From assembly GCF_014698065.1 (NCBI RefSeq), contig NZ_JACJSI010000030.1, positions 1-64,000 of the forward strand: 64,000 nucleotides of DNA, read 5' to 3'. The notes below the pieces were generated by a model that ran no database searches, had not been told where the DNA came from, and saw only the letters and a list, made by a program, of their open reading frames with translations. Made by a program: the position numbers and the translations under genes. The DNA comes from Nostoc flagelliforme FACHB-838 (lineage in GTDB: Bacteria; Cyanobacteriota; Cyanobacteriia; Cyanobacteriales; Nostocaceae). This document shows positions 17,727-27,249 of the stretch, piece by piece (the first letter of the stretch is position 1; every line of letters starts with the position of its first letter).

Positions 17727-18395
17727 TTATTCCGAAAGTAAGCTGGGAGAAGTGAGTACAAAAACATCCCTACTTCCCTGAGCATCAATCTGTGGTTTGA
17801 TAGGAGTAGTGAAGTGGAAAAAATCATGATCGTTGACTAATAAGAGTTCTCCCGGATTTAGAACTTTGCTAAACACAGGCTTTTCTTTTTTGCCAGCATA
17901 TAGATGTGTTTCTCCACCTTGAATATTATCTCTATCTACTGAAAATATGCCAATAAGATCAGTGCCATCTTGATGGATACCTTCAGGCGCTGGATTACCC
18001 AAATTATCTGCCGAACAAATAGTTCTAATTTGATGAACTCCGATTTCAGCTTCAGGATGAAGTCTACAAGAATCACTAAATGCTAAGAGGAGATTCTTAA
18101 AAATATCAAGTTCTATTAGTGCATCTTCTAATTCTGCAAACTCTCTTTTGATGTCACCCACTAATGGATTGTACTCTTTACTTTGAAAGAGGTAGCCATG
18201 AGGTAATTTGATTAACTGATTTCCAGAAACTGTGAACCGAGATAATCTTCTGGAACGATAATTGCCTTTGATATAAGGGTCAATAGGCATATTACTAAAA
18301 AATGGCTTGAAACCTTCTGGATTAATTGAAGTTACTTTTCTAAGAGTAAACAGAAAAGCATATTCTAATTCCGTTGATGTCCACACTTTTTGCAT
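17727..18395 (-). CDS. 2OG-Fe(II) dioxygenase, amino-acid hydroxylase type (PF10014-like)
   Basis: The 222-residue product resembles the 2OG-Fe dioxygenase family that includes bacterial L-isoleucine 4-hydroxylase. Iron ligands look complete: H141 and D143 in GIHQDGTD, and H194 in HDFFHFTTPI. The R of GSRDVFV (R209) can bind 2-oxoglutarate. Other family segments are RRLSRFTV and QGGETHLYAG. It probably hydroxylates a free amino acid; the substrate cannot be told. The frame is open to 18416, but AAGGAGGT at 18403-18410 lies seven bases before the ATG at 18395, which settles the start. A CTCCC/GGGAG hairpin lies in the leader. Confidence 0.8.
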   Translation of the reverse strand: MQKVWTSTELEYAFLFTLRKVTSINPEGFKPFFSNMPIDPYIKGNYRSRRLSRFTVSGNQLIKLPHGYLFQSKEYNPLVGDIKREFAELEDALIELDIFKNLLLAFSDSCRLHPEAEIGVHQIRTICSADNLGNPAPEGIHQDGTDLIGIFSVDRDNIQGGETHLYAGKKEKPVFSKVLNPGELLLVNDHDFFHFTTPIKPQIDAQGSRDVFVLTSPSLLSE

Positions 18396-18402
18396 AGGAT
18401 TT

Positions 18403-18443
18403 ACCTCCTTGCACATTGAAATTCTCCCGATTTTTTATGGGAG
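18403..18443 (-). promoter_or_regulatory. Leader of the 2OG-Fe gene: consensus ribosome site and small hairpin
   Basis: On the minus strand AAGGAGGT (18403-18410) matches the 16S anti-Shine-Dalgarno fully. Upstream, CTCCC (18439-18443 read on minus) and GGGAG (18424-18428) can pair across an A-rich loop. A TATTAT/TATAAG box lies just before. The hairpin could tune expression; this is inference. Confidence 0.45.
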
Positions 18444-18607
18444 CCTTATAATACTTAGTATATGCTACTTTTTATTAATATGTTGTCACTTTGACTACAA
18501 AAATTGACAATTTATGATACGTGAAGGTGCTGAAAAGTTTTGCTGATGGGGGTTCGGTGGGCAAGGAATCGACGTATATTTACCTAAAACAGCAACAAGG
18601 TTCCATA

Positions 18608-19333
18608 ATGATAGATTGGCTTTACCGTTACCCGCCTTTGTATCCCGGTATTTTACTCAAGCGTTACAAGCGGTTTTTTGCTGACGTTCAACTTACTTCT
18701 GGCGAAATAGTCACAGCGCACTGTCCCAATACAGGGCCAATGACTGGAGTATCGACTCCCCAAAGTGCGGTACAGCTTTCTAAAAGCGATAATCTTAACC
18801 GTAAATTGGCTTACACTTTAGAACTAATTCAGGTACATGACAACGAGCCGACTTGGGTAGGTATAAATACTTTTTTGCCCAATCGGGTGGTAAAGCTAGC
18901 TTTGGCGAAACACCTTTTCTCAGAATTGGGCGACTATAGCCAAATTAAGGGGGAGGTGGTTTATGGACTAGATAAAAAAAGTCGAGTGGATTTTTTCTTG
19001 ACGGGGAGTGATGAAGAACGCCCGATTTATTTAGAAGTAAAAAATACAACTTTGTCTCAGGGGAGATTAGCGCTATTTCCTGACACGGAGACTACAAGAG
19101 GACAAAAGCACTTGCGAGAACTAATGGCGCTATTACCTCTAACTCGTGCGGTGATGCTTTACTTTATTAATCGTGGTGATTGTATCGAGTTTTCCCCTGG
19201 CGATCACACAGATCCTATATATGGTAAATTATTGCGGGATGCGATCGCTCTCGGTTTAGAAGTCTTACCTTGCCGTTTTGACATTTCCCCTGAAGGTATC
19301 CGTTATTTGGGTTTGGCAAAACTAAAAATTTGA
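18608..19333 (+). CDS. sfsA: SfsA family DNA/RNA nuclease-like protein
   Basis: The 241-residue product matches SfsA (sugar fermentation stimulation protein homologue): LYPGILLKRYKRFFADVQL, VTAHCPNTGPMTGVSTPQS, SRVDFFLTGSD and YLEVKNTTL. The late D-(E)xK arrangement (RVDFFL...YLEVKNTT) forms a PD-(D/E)xK nuclease core after an OB-like N-terminal domain. The frame opens at GTG 18521 but family members begin at MIDWLYRYPP, so I use ATG 18608 with AAGG about eight bases before. The cellular role remains unclear. Confidence 0.92.
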   Translation: MIDWLYRYPPLYPGILLKRYKRFFADVQLTSGEIVTAHCPNTGPMTGVSTPQSAVQLSKSDNLNRKLAYTLELIQVHDNEPTWVGINTFLPNRVVKLALAKHLFSELGDYSQIKGEVVYGLDKKSRVDFFLTGSDEERPIYLEVKNTTLSQGRLALFPDTETTRGQKHLRELMALLPLTRAVMLYFINRGDCIEFSPGDHTDPIYGKLLRDAIALGLEVLPCRFDISPEGIRYLGLAKLKI

Positions 19334-19389
19334 TTACATCTAATTAAATATTAAAGACTTTGCTTTGCAACGTCTCTAAACGCATAAAA

Positions 19390-19428
19390 CAATAAATCCA
19401 TCTAGAAAGTATCTAGATGGATTTATTG
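19390..19428. terminator. Bidirectional terminator hairpin between sfsA and the fasciclin gene
   Basis: AATAAATCCATCTAGA (19391-19406) and TCTAGATGGATTTATT (19412-19427) are perfect arms with a 5-base loop, plus one flanking C-G pair. The A/T-rich feet suit termination in both directions, between convergent genes. Confidence 0.75.
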
Positions 19429-19533
19429 GTAATTGATGTTTAGTAAAAAACATTCAACCAGACAGTAATGAAGAAACGACTATAGGTAGTCGCCGTCCCA
19501 GCCAGAAATAGCATCTGCTATTCTGAAGCTTGC

Positions 19534-19935
19534 TTATGCAGGAATCAAAACTGTGTCAATTACGTGGATGACGCCGTTATCAGCAGCAACATCTGCTGCT
19601 GCAACAGTTGCATCATTGATTTTAACGCCATTAGAAGCGTCAATTTTTACATCTGAACCTTCAACTGTTGTAGCTGTCTTCAACTTAACTACATCAGCAG
19701 CCAATACCTTTCCTGAGACTACATGATAGGTCAAGATTTTCTTGAGCTTGGGAATATCTTGAAGTAATGCGTCTACTGTACCTGCTGGAAGCTTGTTAAA
19801 CGCTTCATCAGTGGGTGCGAAGACGGTAAATGGGCCGGGGCCTTTCAGTGTATCTACTAAACCGGCTGCTTGGATTGCTGCAACTAGTGTGTTGAAAGAA
19901 CCATTATTAACGGCGGTATCAACTATATTGGCCAT
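19534..19935 (-). CDS. Fasciclin (FAS1/beta-Ig-H3) domain protein
   Basis: The 133-residue product is a single FAS1 domain: [27 protein letters not shown] at the start, the [20 protein letters not shown] motif near 58, [17 protein letters not shown] near 88, and [13 protein letters not shown] at the end. There is no signal peptide, which is common for short cyanobacterial members. FAS1 domains mediate adhesion or protein contacts; a specific role is unknown. Confidence 0.93.
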   Translation of the reverse strand: MANIVDTAVNNGSFNTLVAAIQAAGLVDTLKGPGPFTVFAPTDEAFNKLPAGTVDALLQDIPKLKKILTYHVVSGKVLAADVVKLKTATTVEGSDVKIDASNGVKINDATVAAADVAADNGVIHVIDTVLIPA

Positions 19936-20109
19936 GTGCTTTACCTAGTTCTGTGTAATCTGTTACAAATCTAAACTATTTATTTGATAAAATCTATCTA
20001 TCATAAGACGTATGCTCAATCAATTTATTTATTGATACCATAAGAAATTACATATATTTTTATACAAAATTAAAGAATTATATGTGCATTGTCTGAGCGG
20101 ATGAGTTAC

Positions 20110-20234
20110 ATCATGTTCGGCAAATCACTTATAATGTGTCATTGCGAATGCAACGAAGTGGAATGAAGCAATCGCAAAGGTTTGGGATTGCCGCGCTACG
20201 CTCGCAATGACATAAGTATTAAGTCGAACATGAT
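20110..20234. repeat. 125-bp palindromic repeat
   Basis: ATCATGTTCG (20110-20119) is matched by CGAACATGAT (20225-20234). Inside, TGTCATTGCGA (20137-20147) is matched by TCGCAATGACA near 20211. The centre has GCAATCGCAAAGGTTTGGGA and GCGCTACGCTCGCAATGAC blocks, a motif widespread as a REP or small MITE. No ORF is present. The rest of 19936-20564 is AT-rich with another small palindrome (GACGTGATGAATCGCGTCT near 20459) and no supported gene. Confidence 0.7.
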
Positions 20235-20564
20235 ATTACAACCGCTCCTGGATGCATAGTCTAGCCTTACAGTCATCGCCCTTTTTTCTATACAGCGGTA
20301 AGGGTGATGCCTGTGGCGGTAAACTACGCATCCAAATACTTAGCGCATCACTCGCTATACCAATAAAGTTAGTTAAATGGATAATTAAAAGTATTTTGTT
20401 GGAATAAATAAATTTTTCTACCAATTTAATTAATGATTGCAACACATCCTTGGGTAAAGACGTGATGAATCGCGTCTCTACAGATGGTCTATTTGTCGCA
20501 TTCTTTTTTCAAATTGGTATTATTTATATGCACCCAATCCACAATTTGCTATTTGGTTACAAGA

Positions 20565-21548
20565 CTAATTAAGCGAGTTATTTTTTATTTCGATTTGTTG
20601 AATAAAAAATTCTTCTAAGGATTGACGCGACAAGTTCATGGCGATAATTTTACCCTCCATAAGGCGAAGACTAGCAAGAAAATCATAGTAATCATCTTGT
20701 AATGTACCTTGCCAGGAACCATCAGGTTCAAATCTGAGAATGGATATCCATTTTTTGAGGATTTCCCAGTCACCACCTTGACCTTTGACGTGATATGTGT
20801 TTTTTCCGCCTAAGAGTTCATTAAGGGAACCAGAGCAAATTAATTCACCTTGAGCGAGAATGGCAATGCGATCGCAAATCTGTTCTACTTCACTAAGAAC
20901 GTGGCTGTTGAAAAAAATCGTCTTACCAGCGGCTTTTAACGCCAGAATAATTTCCCGCATTTGGTAGCGCCCTATAGGATCAAGACCAGACATCGGTTCA
21001 TCCAGAAAAACTAAATCTGGCTCGTTAATTAGCGCCTGTGCCATACCAACACGCTGTAGCATTCCTTTAGAATAGCGGCGCAGGAGCTTTTTACGAGCAT
21101 CAGCTTGGGATAAACCCACTAATTCCAGCAGTTGGGGAATGCGTTGGCGTTGGACACTTTGGGGAATTTGGAATAGTCCAGCTGCTAGCTGTAAGAATTC
21201 CCAGCCAGTGAGATAGTCATACAAATAGGGATTTTCTGGCAGATAGCCGATATGTTGCTTGATAGTGCGATCGCCTATTGGCTTACCCAATAATAATCCC
21301 CGTCCAGAGGTGGGATGAATAATTCCCAATAACAATTTTAAAAGAGTGGTTTTACCAGCACCGTTTGGCCCTAGCAACCCAAAGGTTTCTCCTTTGTAAA
21401 CCGTTAAAGAACAGTTTTTCAGAGATACGACTTTTTGATTTAGCCAAAAACCAGTGCGATAGACTTTTCGCAACTCAGAAGTTAGGACTACTGGCGGAGT
21501 GTCTGCCGTATTAAGTTGAGAATTAGAGTCATCTGCAACAGACTTCAT
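20565..21548 (-). CDS. ABC transporter ATP-binding protein (ABC-2 type)
   Basis: The 327-residue ATPase has Walker A GPNGAGKTT near residue 60, the Q-loop region GYLPENPYLYDYLTG near 98, signature RRYSKGMLQRVGMAQAL near 160, Walker B LVFLDEP near 183, and the switch His in FFNSHVLSEVEQ. A C-terminal domain of about 90 residues follows, as in CcmA/NatA-like ABC-2 exporters. The permease gene is not adjacent in this window: downstream (lower coordinates) is intergenic repeat and the fasciclin gene. Substrate is unknown. Confidence 0.9.
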   Translation of the reverse strand: MKSVADDSNSQLNTADTPPVVLTSELRKVYRTGFWLNQKVVSLKNCSLTVYKGETFGLLGPNGAGKTTLLKLLLGIIHPTSGRGLLLGKPIGDRTIKQHIGYLPENPYLYDYLTGWEFLQLAAGLFQIPQSVQRQRIPQLLELVGLSQADARKKLLRRYSKGMLQRVGMAQALINEPDLVFLDEPMSGLDPIGRYQMREIILALKAAGKTIFFNSHVLSEVEQICDRIAILAQGELICSGSLNELLGGKNTYHVKGQGGDWEILKKWISILRFEPDGSWQGTLQDDYYDFLASLRLMEGKIIAMNLSRQSLEEFFIQQIEIKNNSLN

Positions 21549-21681
21549 CTCGGTTGAATCACTATTTACCTGGTAGGCTGATAATAACCATCAGAAACTA
21601 GTGTGTCAATTATCGAAAACTGGGGAGTTGGGAAGACAAGGGTAGAGTTTTCCCGATGCCCAATACCCAATTTGACTGCTT

Positions 21682-22323
21682 TCATAAAACGCCCTTAGAA
21701 CTGGGAATTAGGGCAGCACGACGGGAGTCGATTTCCACCGCCAGCCGCGCTGCTCTTGCAAACGCCTTAAATGTTGCTTCAATGATGTGATGGGAATTAA
21801 TGCCATCCAGTTGCCGAATGTGCAATGTCATTTGGCTATGGTTCACCAAAGCCACAAAAAATTCTCGCACCAGTTGGGTGTCATAGGTTCCTACCCGCCC
21901 AGTAGGAATTTGCAAGCCGTAGCTGAGGTGAGGACGTCCAGAAAAGTCTAGCGCTACCTGAACTAAAGCTTCATCCAGTGGTGCAAGAAAATTACCAAAG
22001 CGGACAATGCCTTTTCTGTCGCCTAGTGCTTGGTTAAAAGCTTGCCCTAAAGTAATGCCTACATCTTCATTGGTGTGATGGTCATCAATTTCCCAGTCTC
22101 CCTTGGCTTGGACATCTATATCAATCAGCCCGTGGGAGGCAATTTGATGCAACATGTGATCCAAAAACGGAATGCCTGTTGCTGCCGTGCAAGTTCCTCT
22201 ACCATCCAGGTTGATTGTAACTTGCACATCAGTTTCACCAGTGGTGCGGTGAACAGTGGCAATCCGAGAGGTTTTAGTTGAATTATCGTAGCTTGAATTA
22301 ACTTGGCGATTGGTTGTTTGCAT
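21682..22323 (-). CDS. hisB: Imidazoleglycerol-phosphate dehydratase
   Basis: HisB dehydrates imidazole glycerol phosphate to imidazole acetol phosphate in histidine synthesis. The 213-residue monofunctional protein shows the manganese-binding His clusters: [17 protein letters not shown] near 53-69, [16 protein letters not shown] near 86, and [17 protein letters not shown] near 175. Length is normal and there is no HisN phosphatase fusion. It lies between the ABC ATPase and fabI, all on the minus strand, with 104 bases of degenerate GGGGA/GGAGAC-type repeats upstream. Confidence 0.96.
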   Translation of the reverse strand: MQTTNRQVNSSYDNSTKTSRIATVHRTTGETDVQVTINLDGRGTCTAATGIPFLDHMLHQIASHGLIDIDVQAKGDWEIDDHHTNEDVGITLGQAFNQALGDRKGIVRFGNFLAPLDEALVQVALDFSGRPHLSYGLQIPTGRVGTYDTQLVREFFVALVNHSQMTLHIRQLDGINSHHIIEATFKAFARAARLAVEIDSRRAALIPSSKGVL

Positions 22324-22427
22324 ACGTATTAAGGAGTGGAGACTGGGGGCTGGGAACTGGAGACTAGGGAATGGGGATTGGAGACTAGGGACTAAATTCT
22401 TCCCAATACCCAGTACCCAATCCCTAA

Positions 22428-23204
22428 TTACATTCCCATAATTTCATATCCTGCATCTACATACAGAATTTGTCCGGTAATGCCACTGGACAAATCACTA
22501 CACAAGAAAGCCGCAGCGTTGCCTACTTCTAACTGAGTGACGGTGCGTCGTAGGGGAGCTACTTCTTCTACATGATGAATCATATCCAAAATCCCGCCCA
22601 CTGCTGAAGATGCCAAAGTACGAATTGGGCCTGCGGAGATAGCATTCACGCGAATATTTTGCGCCCCTAGTTCAGCAGCCAAGTAACGCACACTCATTTC
22701 TAACCCCGCCTTGGCAACTCCCATGACATTATAGTTAGGGATTGCTCTGACACCGCCTAAATACGTCAAAGTGACGATACTACCTCCTTCTGTCATCAAA
22801 GGTTTTGCTGCACCACTTAACTGCACCAGCGAGTAGGTACTGATTTCTAAGGCGGTGTTGAAGCCAGAACGGGAGGTTTGGCTAAAATCTCCGCTCAAGT
22901 CGTCTTTGCTAGCAAAAGCAAGACAATGGATAAGGATGTCTAGCTTTCCCCACTGATCGCGAATTGTCTCAAAGGTAGATTTAATTTGGTCTTCATTTTG
23001 GACATTACAGGGAAGAAATAAGCTGGGGTTGAGGGGTTCTACCAACTCCGCGACTTTTTTCTCCATCTTGCCGCGTTCATCCGGCAGGTAGGTAATACCT
23101 AGGTTTGCTCCGGCTTTATGCAGCTGTTGGGCGATGCCCCAGGCGATCGAGCGGTTATTGGCAATACCTGTAACAAGGGCATTTTTTCCAGTCAGATTTA
23201 GCAT
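22428..23204 (-). CDS. fabI: Enoyl-[acyl-carrier-protein] reductase (NADH), FabI
   Basis: FabI performs the last reduction of each fatty-acid elongation cycle. The 258-residue SDR-type protein begins [25 protein letters not shown], the divergent NAD-binding loop of FabI. The catalytic pair is Y158 and K165 in [15 protein letters not shown]. The substrate-loop region [16 protein letters not shown] is also present. The gene is divergent from ntcA across a 379-base intergenic region. A GATCG-rich HIP-like site overlaps the upstream end. Confidence 0.96.
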   Translation of the reverse strand: MLNLTGKNALVTGIANNRSIAWGIAQQLHKAGANLGITYLPDERGKMEKKVAELVEPLNPSLFLPCNVQNEDQIKSTFETIRDQWGKLDILIHCLAFASKDDLSGDFSQTSRSGFNTALEISTYSLVQLSGAAKPLMTEGGSIVTLTYLGGVRAIPNYNVMGVAKAGLEMSVRYLAAELGAQNIRVNAISAGPIRTLASSAVGGILDMIHHVEEVAPLRRTVTQLEVGNAAAFLCSDLSSGITGQILYVDAGYEIMGM

Positions 23205-23481
23205 ATAAATTGTTAATGCGATCGATCATTTAGGAGCATACTAGAATCTGAGGCTAATTTATCTTTGTTTTATACAGGATTTGCAAAAATGAATATTGGT
23301 AAGAGTGTTTGCTGTGACAAAAATCTTGATTTTTTCTAAAGATATTCTCAAGATATCTTTATTTGTTCTTCAAAAAACCTATTAAATATAGCTATTGGAA
23401 GTACTTATCAACAATTAGTAGCTTAAAGGATCAACAATTATGTATCATTATAAACAAAGAGTTATGAAGAGATTAGTTTGA

Positions 23482-23495
23482 GTATAGGAAAGTAC
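23482..23495 (+). promoter_or_regulatory. NtcA-binding site upstream of ntcA
   Basis: GTA (23482-23484), eight bases, then TAC (23493-23495) is an exact GTA-N8-TAC match, the core NtcA consensus. It lies 88 bases before the ntcA start. A TATTCA-like -10 follows 19 bases downstream (23515-23520), roughly class II spacing. Autoregulation of ntcA is established in related strains; activity here is inferred. Confidence 0.65.
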
Positions 23496-23583
23496 AGAAA
23501 GCTTGACGGTGCTTTATTCATTTTTCGGGTGTATTCTTAGGTAATCAGTTTTTGTTTTTCCGGCATTGGGTAGGGGAAGGGAG

Positions 23584-24255
23584 ATGATCGTGACACAAGA
23601 TAAAGCCCTAGCAAATGTATTTCGTCAGATGGCGACCGGGGCGTTTCCGCCAGTTGTGGAAACGTTTGAACGCAATAAAACGATCTTTTTTCCTGGCGAT
23701 CCTGCCGAACGAGTTTATTTTCTTTTGAAAGGTGCTGTTAAACTTTCCAGGGTGTACGAGGCAGGAGAGGAAATAACGGTAGCGTTGCTCCGGGAAAACA
23801 GTGTTTTTGGTGTATTGTCATTGCTGACAGGAAATAAATCGGATCGGTTTTACCATGCGGTTGCATTTACGCCTGCGGAATTACTGTCAGCACCAATTGA
23901 ACAGGTTGAGCTAGCACTCAAGGAAAATCCAGAATTATCAATGTTAATGCTGCGAGGTCTGTCTTCGCGCATTTTACAGACGGAGATGATGATTGAAACT
24001 CTTGCTCACCGAGATATGGGTTCTCGCTTGGTGAGTTTTTTGTTAATTCTTTGTCGAGATTTTGGCGTTCCTTGTGCAGATGGGATCACTATTGATTTGA
24101 AGTTATCTCATCAAGCGATCGCAGAAGCAATTGGTTCAACTCGTGTTACCGTTACTAGGCTACTAGGAGATTTGCGTGAAAAAAAGATGATTTCTATCCA
24201 CAAAAAGAAAATTACTGTGCACAAACCTGTTACCTTAAGTAGGCAATTCACATAA
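23584..24255 (+). CDS. ntcA: Global nitrogen regulator NtcA
   Basis: NtcA is the Crp/Fnr-family activator of nitrogen assimilation and heterocyst genes, responding to 2-oxoglutarate. From ATG 23584 the product is 223 residues, the usual length, beginning [17 protein letters not shown] cNMP-type beta-barrel ([20 protein letters not shown]) spans about 30-115, then the long dimer helix ([22 protein letters not shown]), then the HTH near 175-195 ([19 protein letters not shown]). The frame opens at TTG 23566, but GGGGAAGGGAG directly before 23584 decides the start. A GTA-N8-TAC site lies upstream. Confidence 0.97.
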   Translation: MIVTQDKALANVFRQMATGAFPPVVETFERNKTIFFPGDPAERVYFLLKGAVKLSRVYEAGEEITVALLRENSVFGVLSLLTGNKSDRFYHAVAFTPAELLSAPIEQVELALKENPELSMLMLRGLSSRILQTEMMIETLAHRDMGSRLVSFLLILCRDFGVPCADGITIDLKLSHQAIAEAIGSTRVTVTRLLGDLREKKMISIHKKKITVHKPVTLSRQFT

Positions 24256-24423
24256 ATGCAATTGGAAAAAGGGGAATCGGCGCGTGTTGTATTTTGAAAG
24301 ATGACACTAATAGCTAGAGGTAAATCTAAAATTGAGTAATTTCAGCTATTGCCAATTTCCACTTCTTTCCAGACAATACTTAAAAGTAGTAGGCTGTATC
24401 TGGAAGGATTTCGGTAGCTAAAG

Positions 24424-25914
24424 ATGACCACCGGATACATCCTCATCGCAGCAATTTTGATTCTGGGAGGCGTAATTGCCACCGTGGGCGATCGCATCGG
24501 CACACGAGTTGGCAAAGCCCGCCTCTCACTTTTTAAGCTTCGTCCGAAAAATACTGCTGTACTGGTAACTATTTTTACGGGTGGTTTGATTTCAGCATCA
24601 ACTTTAGGGATTTTATTCGCTGCCGATGAAGGCTTGCGAAAGGGAGTCTTTGAGTTAGAAGATATTCAAACAGACCTTAGACAGAAGCGGGAACAGCTAA
24701 AAACCGCAGAAACTCAGAAAAGTCAGGTAGAGAATGAGCTAAACCAAGCAAGAATTGCCCAAGCAAAAGCACAACAAGACTTGCAGGTAATTAATCAATC
24801 ATTGCAGGCGGCCAATGCCAAACAGAGGCAAACACAAGCTCAGTTGAACCGCACCATTAGTCAACAAGCCCAAACTCAAACTCAACTCCAACGGACTCAA
24901 GGTCAGTTAGGACAAGTTGTAACTCAGTACCAAAAAGCTATAGCTGAATTGCAAAGTGTTTACAATCAGAGAAAGGAGTTACAGGCAGCAGTTGAACTAT
25001 TGAAGACAGAACGTCAACGGCTGTATGCTGAAGCTAAAAAAGCGATTGACGAAGCCAAAACAGCCATTGAAAAACGCGATCGCGAACTCGCTAACCGTCA
25101 AGAAGCCATAAAACAACGCGATCAAAAAATTGCCCAACTGGATCAACTAATTCAAAAGCGTAATTTAGAAGTTGCAGCGCGAGAGCAAGTGATTGCCACA
25201 CGGGAATCGCGCCTCAAAGAATTGGAAGGACAACAGGAGCAACTAGAACTGGAAGTTGCAAGGCTGGAAAAATATTATCAGTCTTACCGCGACCTGCGTC
25301 TAGGTAAACTAGCCATAGTTCGTGGTCAAGTTCTGTCTGCTGGTGTAGTTCGCGTTACCCAACCTGCTGCTGCTCGCCAAGTAGTGATACAACTTTTGCA
25401 AGAAGCTAATCGCAACGCCAACGTTGAATTAAGTGAGCCGGGTGCAAATCCAGCCAATGTAGAGCTACTGCGTGTGACTCAAGATCGGGTTGAGCAATTG
25501 AGCAAGCAGATTGGCGATGGTCAAGAATATGTGGTGCGAATTTTCTCGGCTGGTAATTACGTCAGGGGAGAAAAGCAGATAGAATTTTTCGCCGATACAG
25601 CCCGGAATCAACTGGTTTTTTCGGGAGGTGCAGTGTTGGCCACAACTACTGCCGATTCTCAAACCATGACATCTTATCAGTTACAGCAGCGGCTAGAAAT
25701 ACTGATTTCTGCTTCCCAATTTCGTGCCCGTAACGCCGGAATTGTCGAAGATGTGCAAGTAGAGGGGACTTTCTTACGCTTTGTCAGCCAGTTAAGGCGA
25801 TACAATCAACCATTGGAGATTAAAGCGCTCGCAGCAGAGGACACTTATACATCTGGGCCATTGAGAGTAAAATTAGTGGCAATAGTCAACGGACAAATTA
25901 TTTTTAGTACTTAA
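24424..25914 (+). CDS. DUF3084 membrane-anchored coiled-coil protein
   Basis: The 496-residue product matches the cyanobacterial DUF3084 family. Two N-terminal membrane segments (YILIAAILILGGVIATVGDRIG and VLVTIFTGGLISASTLGILF) flank a short basic loop. A long coiled coil rich in Q, E and K (about residues 75-290) follows, then a C-terminal globular domain with YVVRIFSAGNYVRGEKQIEFF and a final VKLVAIVNGQIIF. It is probably a structural or envelope protein. The next gene is a nuclease-like protein, as often in cyanobacteria. Confidence 0.88.
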   Translation: MTTGYILIAAILILGGVIATVGDRIGTRVGKARLSLFKLRPKNTAVLVTIFTGGLISASTLGILFAADEGLRKGVFELEDIQTDLRQKREQLKTAETQKSQVENELNQARIAQAKAQQDLQVINQSLQAANAKQRQTQAQLNRTISQQAQTQTQLQRTQGQLGQVVTQYQKAIAELQSVYNQRKELQAAVELLKTERQRLYAEAKKAIDEAKTAIEKRDRELANRQEAIKQRDQKIAQLDQLIQKRNLEVAAREQVIATRESRLKELEGQQEQLELEVARLEKYYQSYRDLRLGKLAIVRGQVLSAGVVRVTQPAAARQVVIQLLQEANRNANVELSEPGANPANVELLRVTQDRVEQLSKQIGDGQEYVVRIFSAGNYVRGEKQIEFFADTARNQLVFSGGAVLATTTADSQTMTSYQLQQRLEILISASQFRARNAGIVEDVQVEGTFLRFVSQLRRYNQPLEIKALAAEDTYTSGPLRVKLVAIVNGQIIFST

Positions 25915-26042
25915 AACATTATTTGCACACTGTTAAGTAAGATTTAAACATAATGAGCAGCAAGCAAAATAGTTGCTGTAATTGCATTTATTCTCTATAA
26001 GATGCTACGCGAACATTTCTAATTTTTAATTTTTAATTTCTT

Positions 26043-26498
26043 ATGAATTTCCGGGAATTTTCACCAACGCAACCAGTGATTTTGGGGTTTGATCCAGGTC
26101 GAGATAAGTGTGGTTTGGCGGTGATGGGACTGGATCGGCAACTATATTACCATGAGGTTGTGCTAGCAAAAGAGGCGATCGCTGCCATTGAGACACTGCG
26201 TCAAAAATTTCCCATTTCCTTAATGGTGATGGGCGACCAAACTACAGCCAAGCAGTGGAGAGAGAAATTATATCAGGAATTAACAGAACCGCTGAGTATT
26301 ATTTTAGTGGATGAGCGTTACACAACCTTAGAAGCACGCGATCGCTATTGGCAAATGTTCCCGCCCAAAGGGTTAACAAAGCTATTGCCACAGGGTCTAC
26401 GACAGCCACCAAGACCGATAGATGACATTGTTGCCATCCTCCTAATCGAAAGATACTTAAATCGCCTCACCGAATCAGCAGTGAGGAGTTCTGAGTGA
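26043..26498 (+). CDS. YqgF/RuvX-like RNase H-fold nuclease
   Basis: The 151-residue product has the RNase H-fold pattern of YqgF-type pre-16S rRNA nucleases and RuvC-like resolvases: LGFDPGRDKCGLAVM at residues 14-28 (first Asp), VMGDQTTAKQW near 62, LVDERYTTLEARDRYW near 90 (Glu), and PIDDIVAILLIERYL near 125 (last Asp). All acidic positions look present. It follows the DUF3084 gene in the same orientation, with a 128-base gap. Confidence 0.8.
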   Translation: MNFREFSPTQPVILGFDPGRDKCGLAVMGLDRQLYYHEVVLAKEAIAAIETLRQKFPISLMVMGDQTTAKQWREKLYQELTEPLSIILVDERYTTLEARDRYWQMFPPKGLTKLLPQGLRQPPRPIDDIVAILLIERYLNRLTESAVRSSE

Positions 26499-26531
26499 GG
26501 AATTAGATTATTAATTCCTAACTCCTAACTT

Positions 26532-26795
26532 TTAAAGTTCCGCCCGAATAGTAAAAGCATAGTCTCCTCCAGGCTCTAGCTGGTAATCTTGTTGCTCCAA
26601 GAATCTACCAAGGGGTTCTTTGATTAAGGCGCGACCTTGGAAAGGCTTGACGGCAAGTTCTCCCCGGCGAAAATGCCATTGGAAATGCCACTCAAACTCA
26701 CCCGCATTCACTTCGCCTTCAAGGAAGCCCTGTTGCCAGGATTGGCGGGTAATTCTGACATGGGCAATGGTTTCTGGCAGACGTTTTGCACTCAC
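26532..26795 (-). CDS. DUF3146 family protein
   Basis: The 87-residue product (MSAKRLPETIAHVRITRQSW, WHFQWHFRRGELAVKPFQGR, LIKEPLGRFLEQQDYQLEPG) matches my memory of DUF3146, a small cyanobacterial family of unknown function. It is convergent with the YqgF-like gene. No membrane segment or signal is seen. Confidence 0.75.
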   Translation of the reverse strand: MSAKRLPETIAHVRITRQSWQQGFLEGEVNAGEFEWHFQWHFRRGELAVKPFQGRALIKEPLGRFLEQQDYQLEPGGDYAFTIRAEL

Positions 26796-27222
26796 AATGC
26801 TTTATGTCAAGTGTGGAATAACAGCCACTCATATAAGCTGGCTACTTATTTTATTTACCAAACATAGCTTAATTAAACAAACTGACAAAGTGGGTATTTG
26901 TAGTTGAATGAGTTGTGTTAATCAGCAAAACGACTTTACGATACTGAAGTTGCGGCTATAAATCCTGCGGTTTATTCTAAGTGAGGAGTCAGCGATCGCG
27001 CACAAAGAACTGAATCTAAATTGAAAATTGAAGGGTTGCCTCATCAAACTGATACTTGCTGACAAGTTACCTTTAAATAGGTCGCAAGTTGAGAGAAGTT
27101 GCTTGGACAGTTTGCCCTGGGTAGAGTATTCCCCCCATAGCCCATTCAGATAACGTCAAGTCTAAGTACTAGGGAGGATTTATGATGAATCACGAAAAAA
27201 GCTTTGGCTAACTGGTAGATAA
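26796..27222. other. Intergenic stretch, nothing recognised
   Basis: There are 427 bases between the divergent DUF3146 and aldo-keto reductase genes, with one GCGATCGC site near 26993. Frames here have no ribosome site and lie mostly antisense to DUF3146. No RNA gene or hairpin of note was seen. Confidence 0.5.
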
Positions 27223-27249
27223 TTGGGGCAGAAAGCTATAGCTAGAAGC

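Noticed and set aside
20236..20445. 69-codon minus-strand frame
   Set aside because: Lies in repeat-rich intergenic DNA with no recognisable protein features.
26620..26907. 95-codon plus-strand frame
   Set aside because: Antisense to the DUF3146 gene and extending into empty intergenic DNA.
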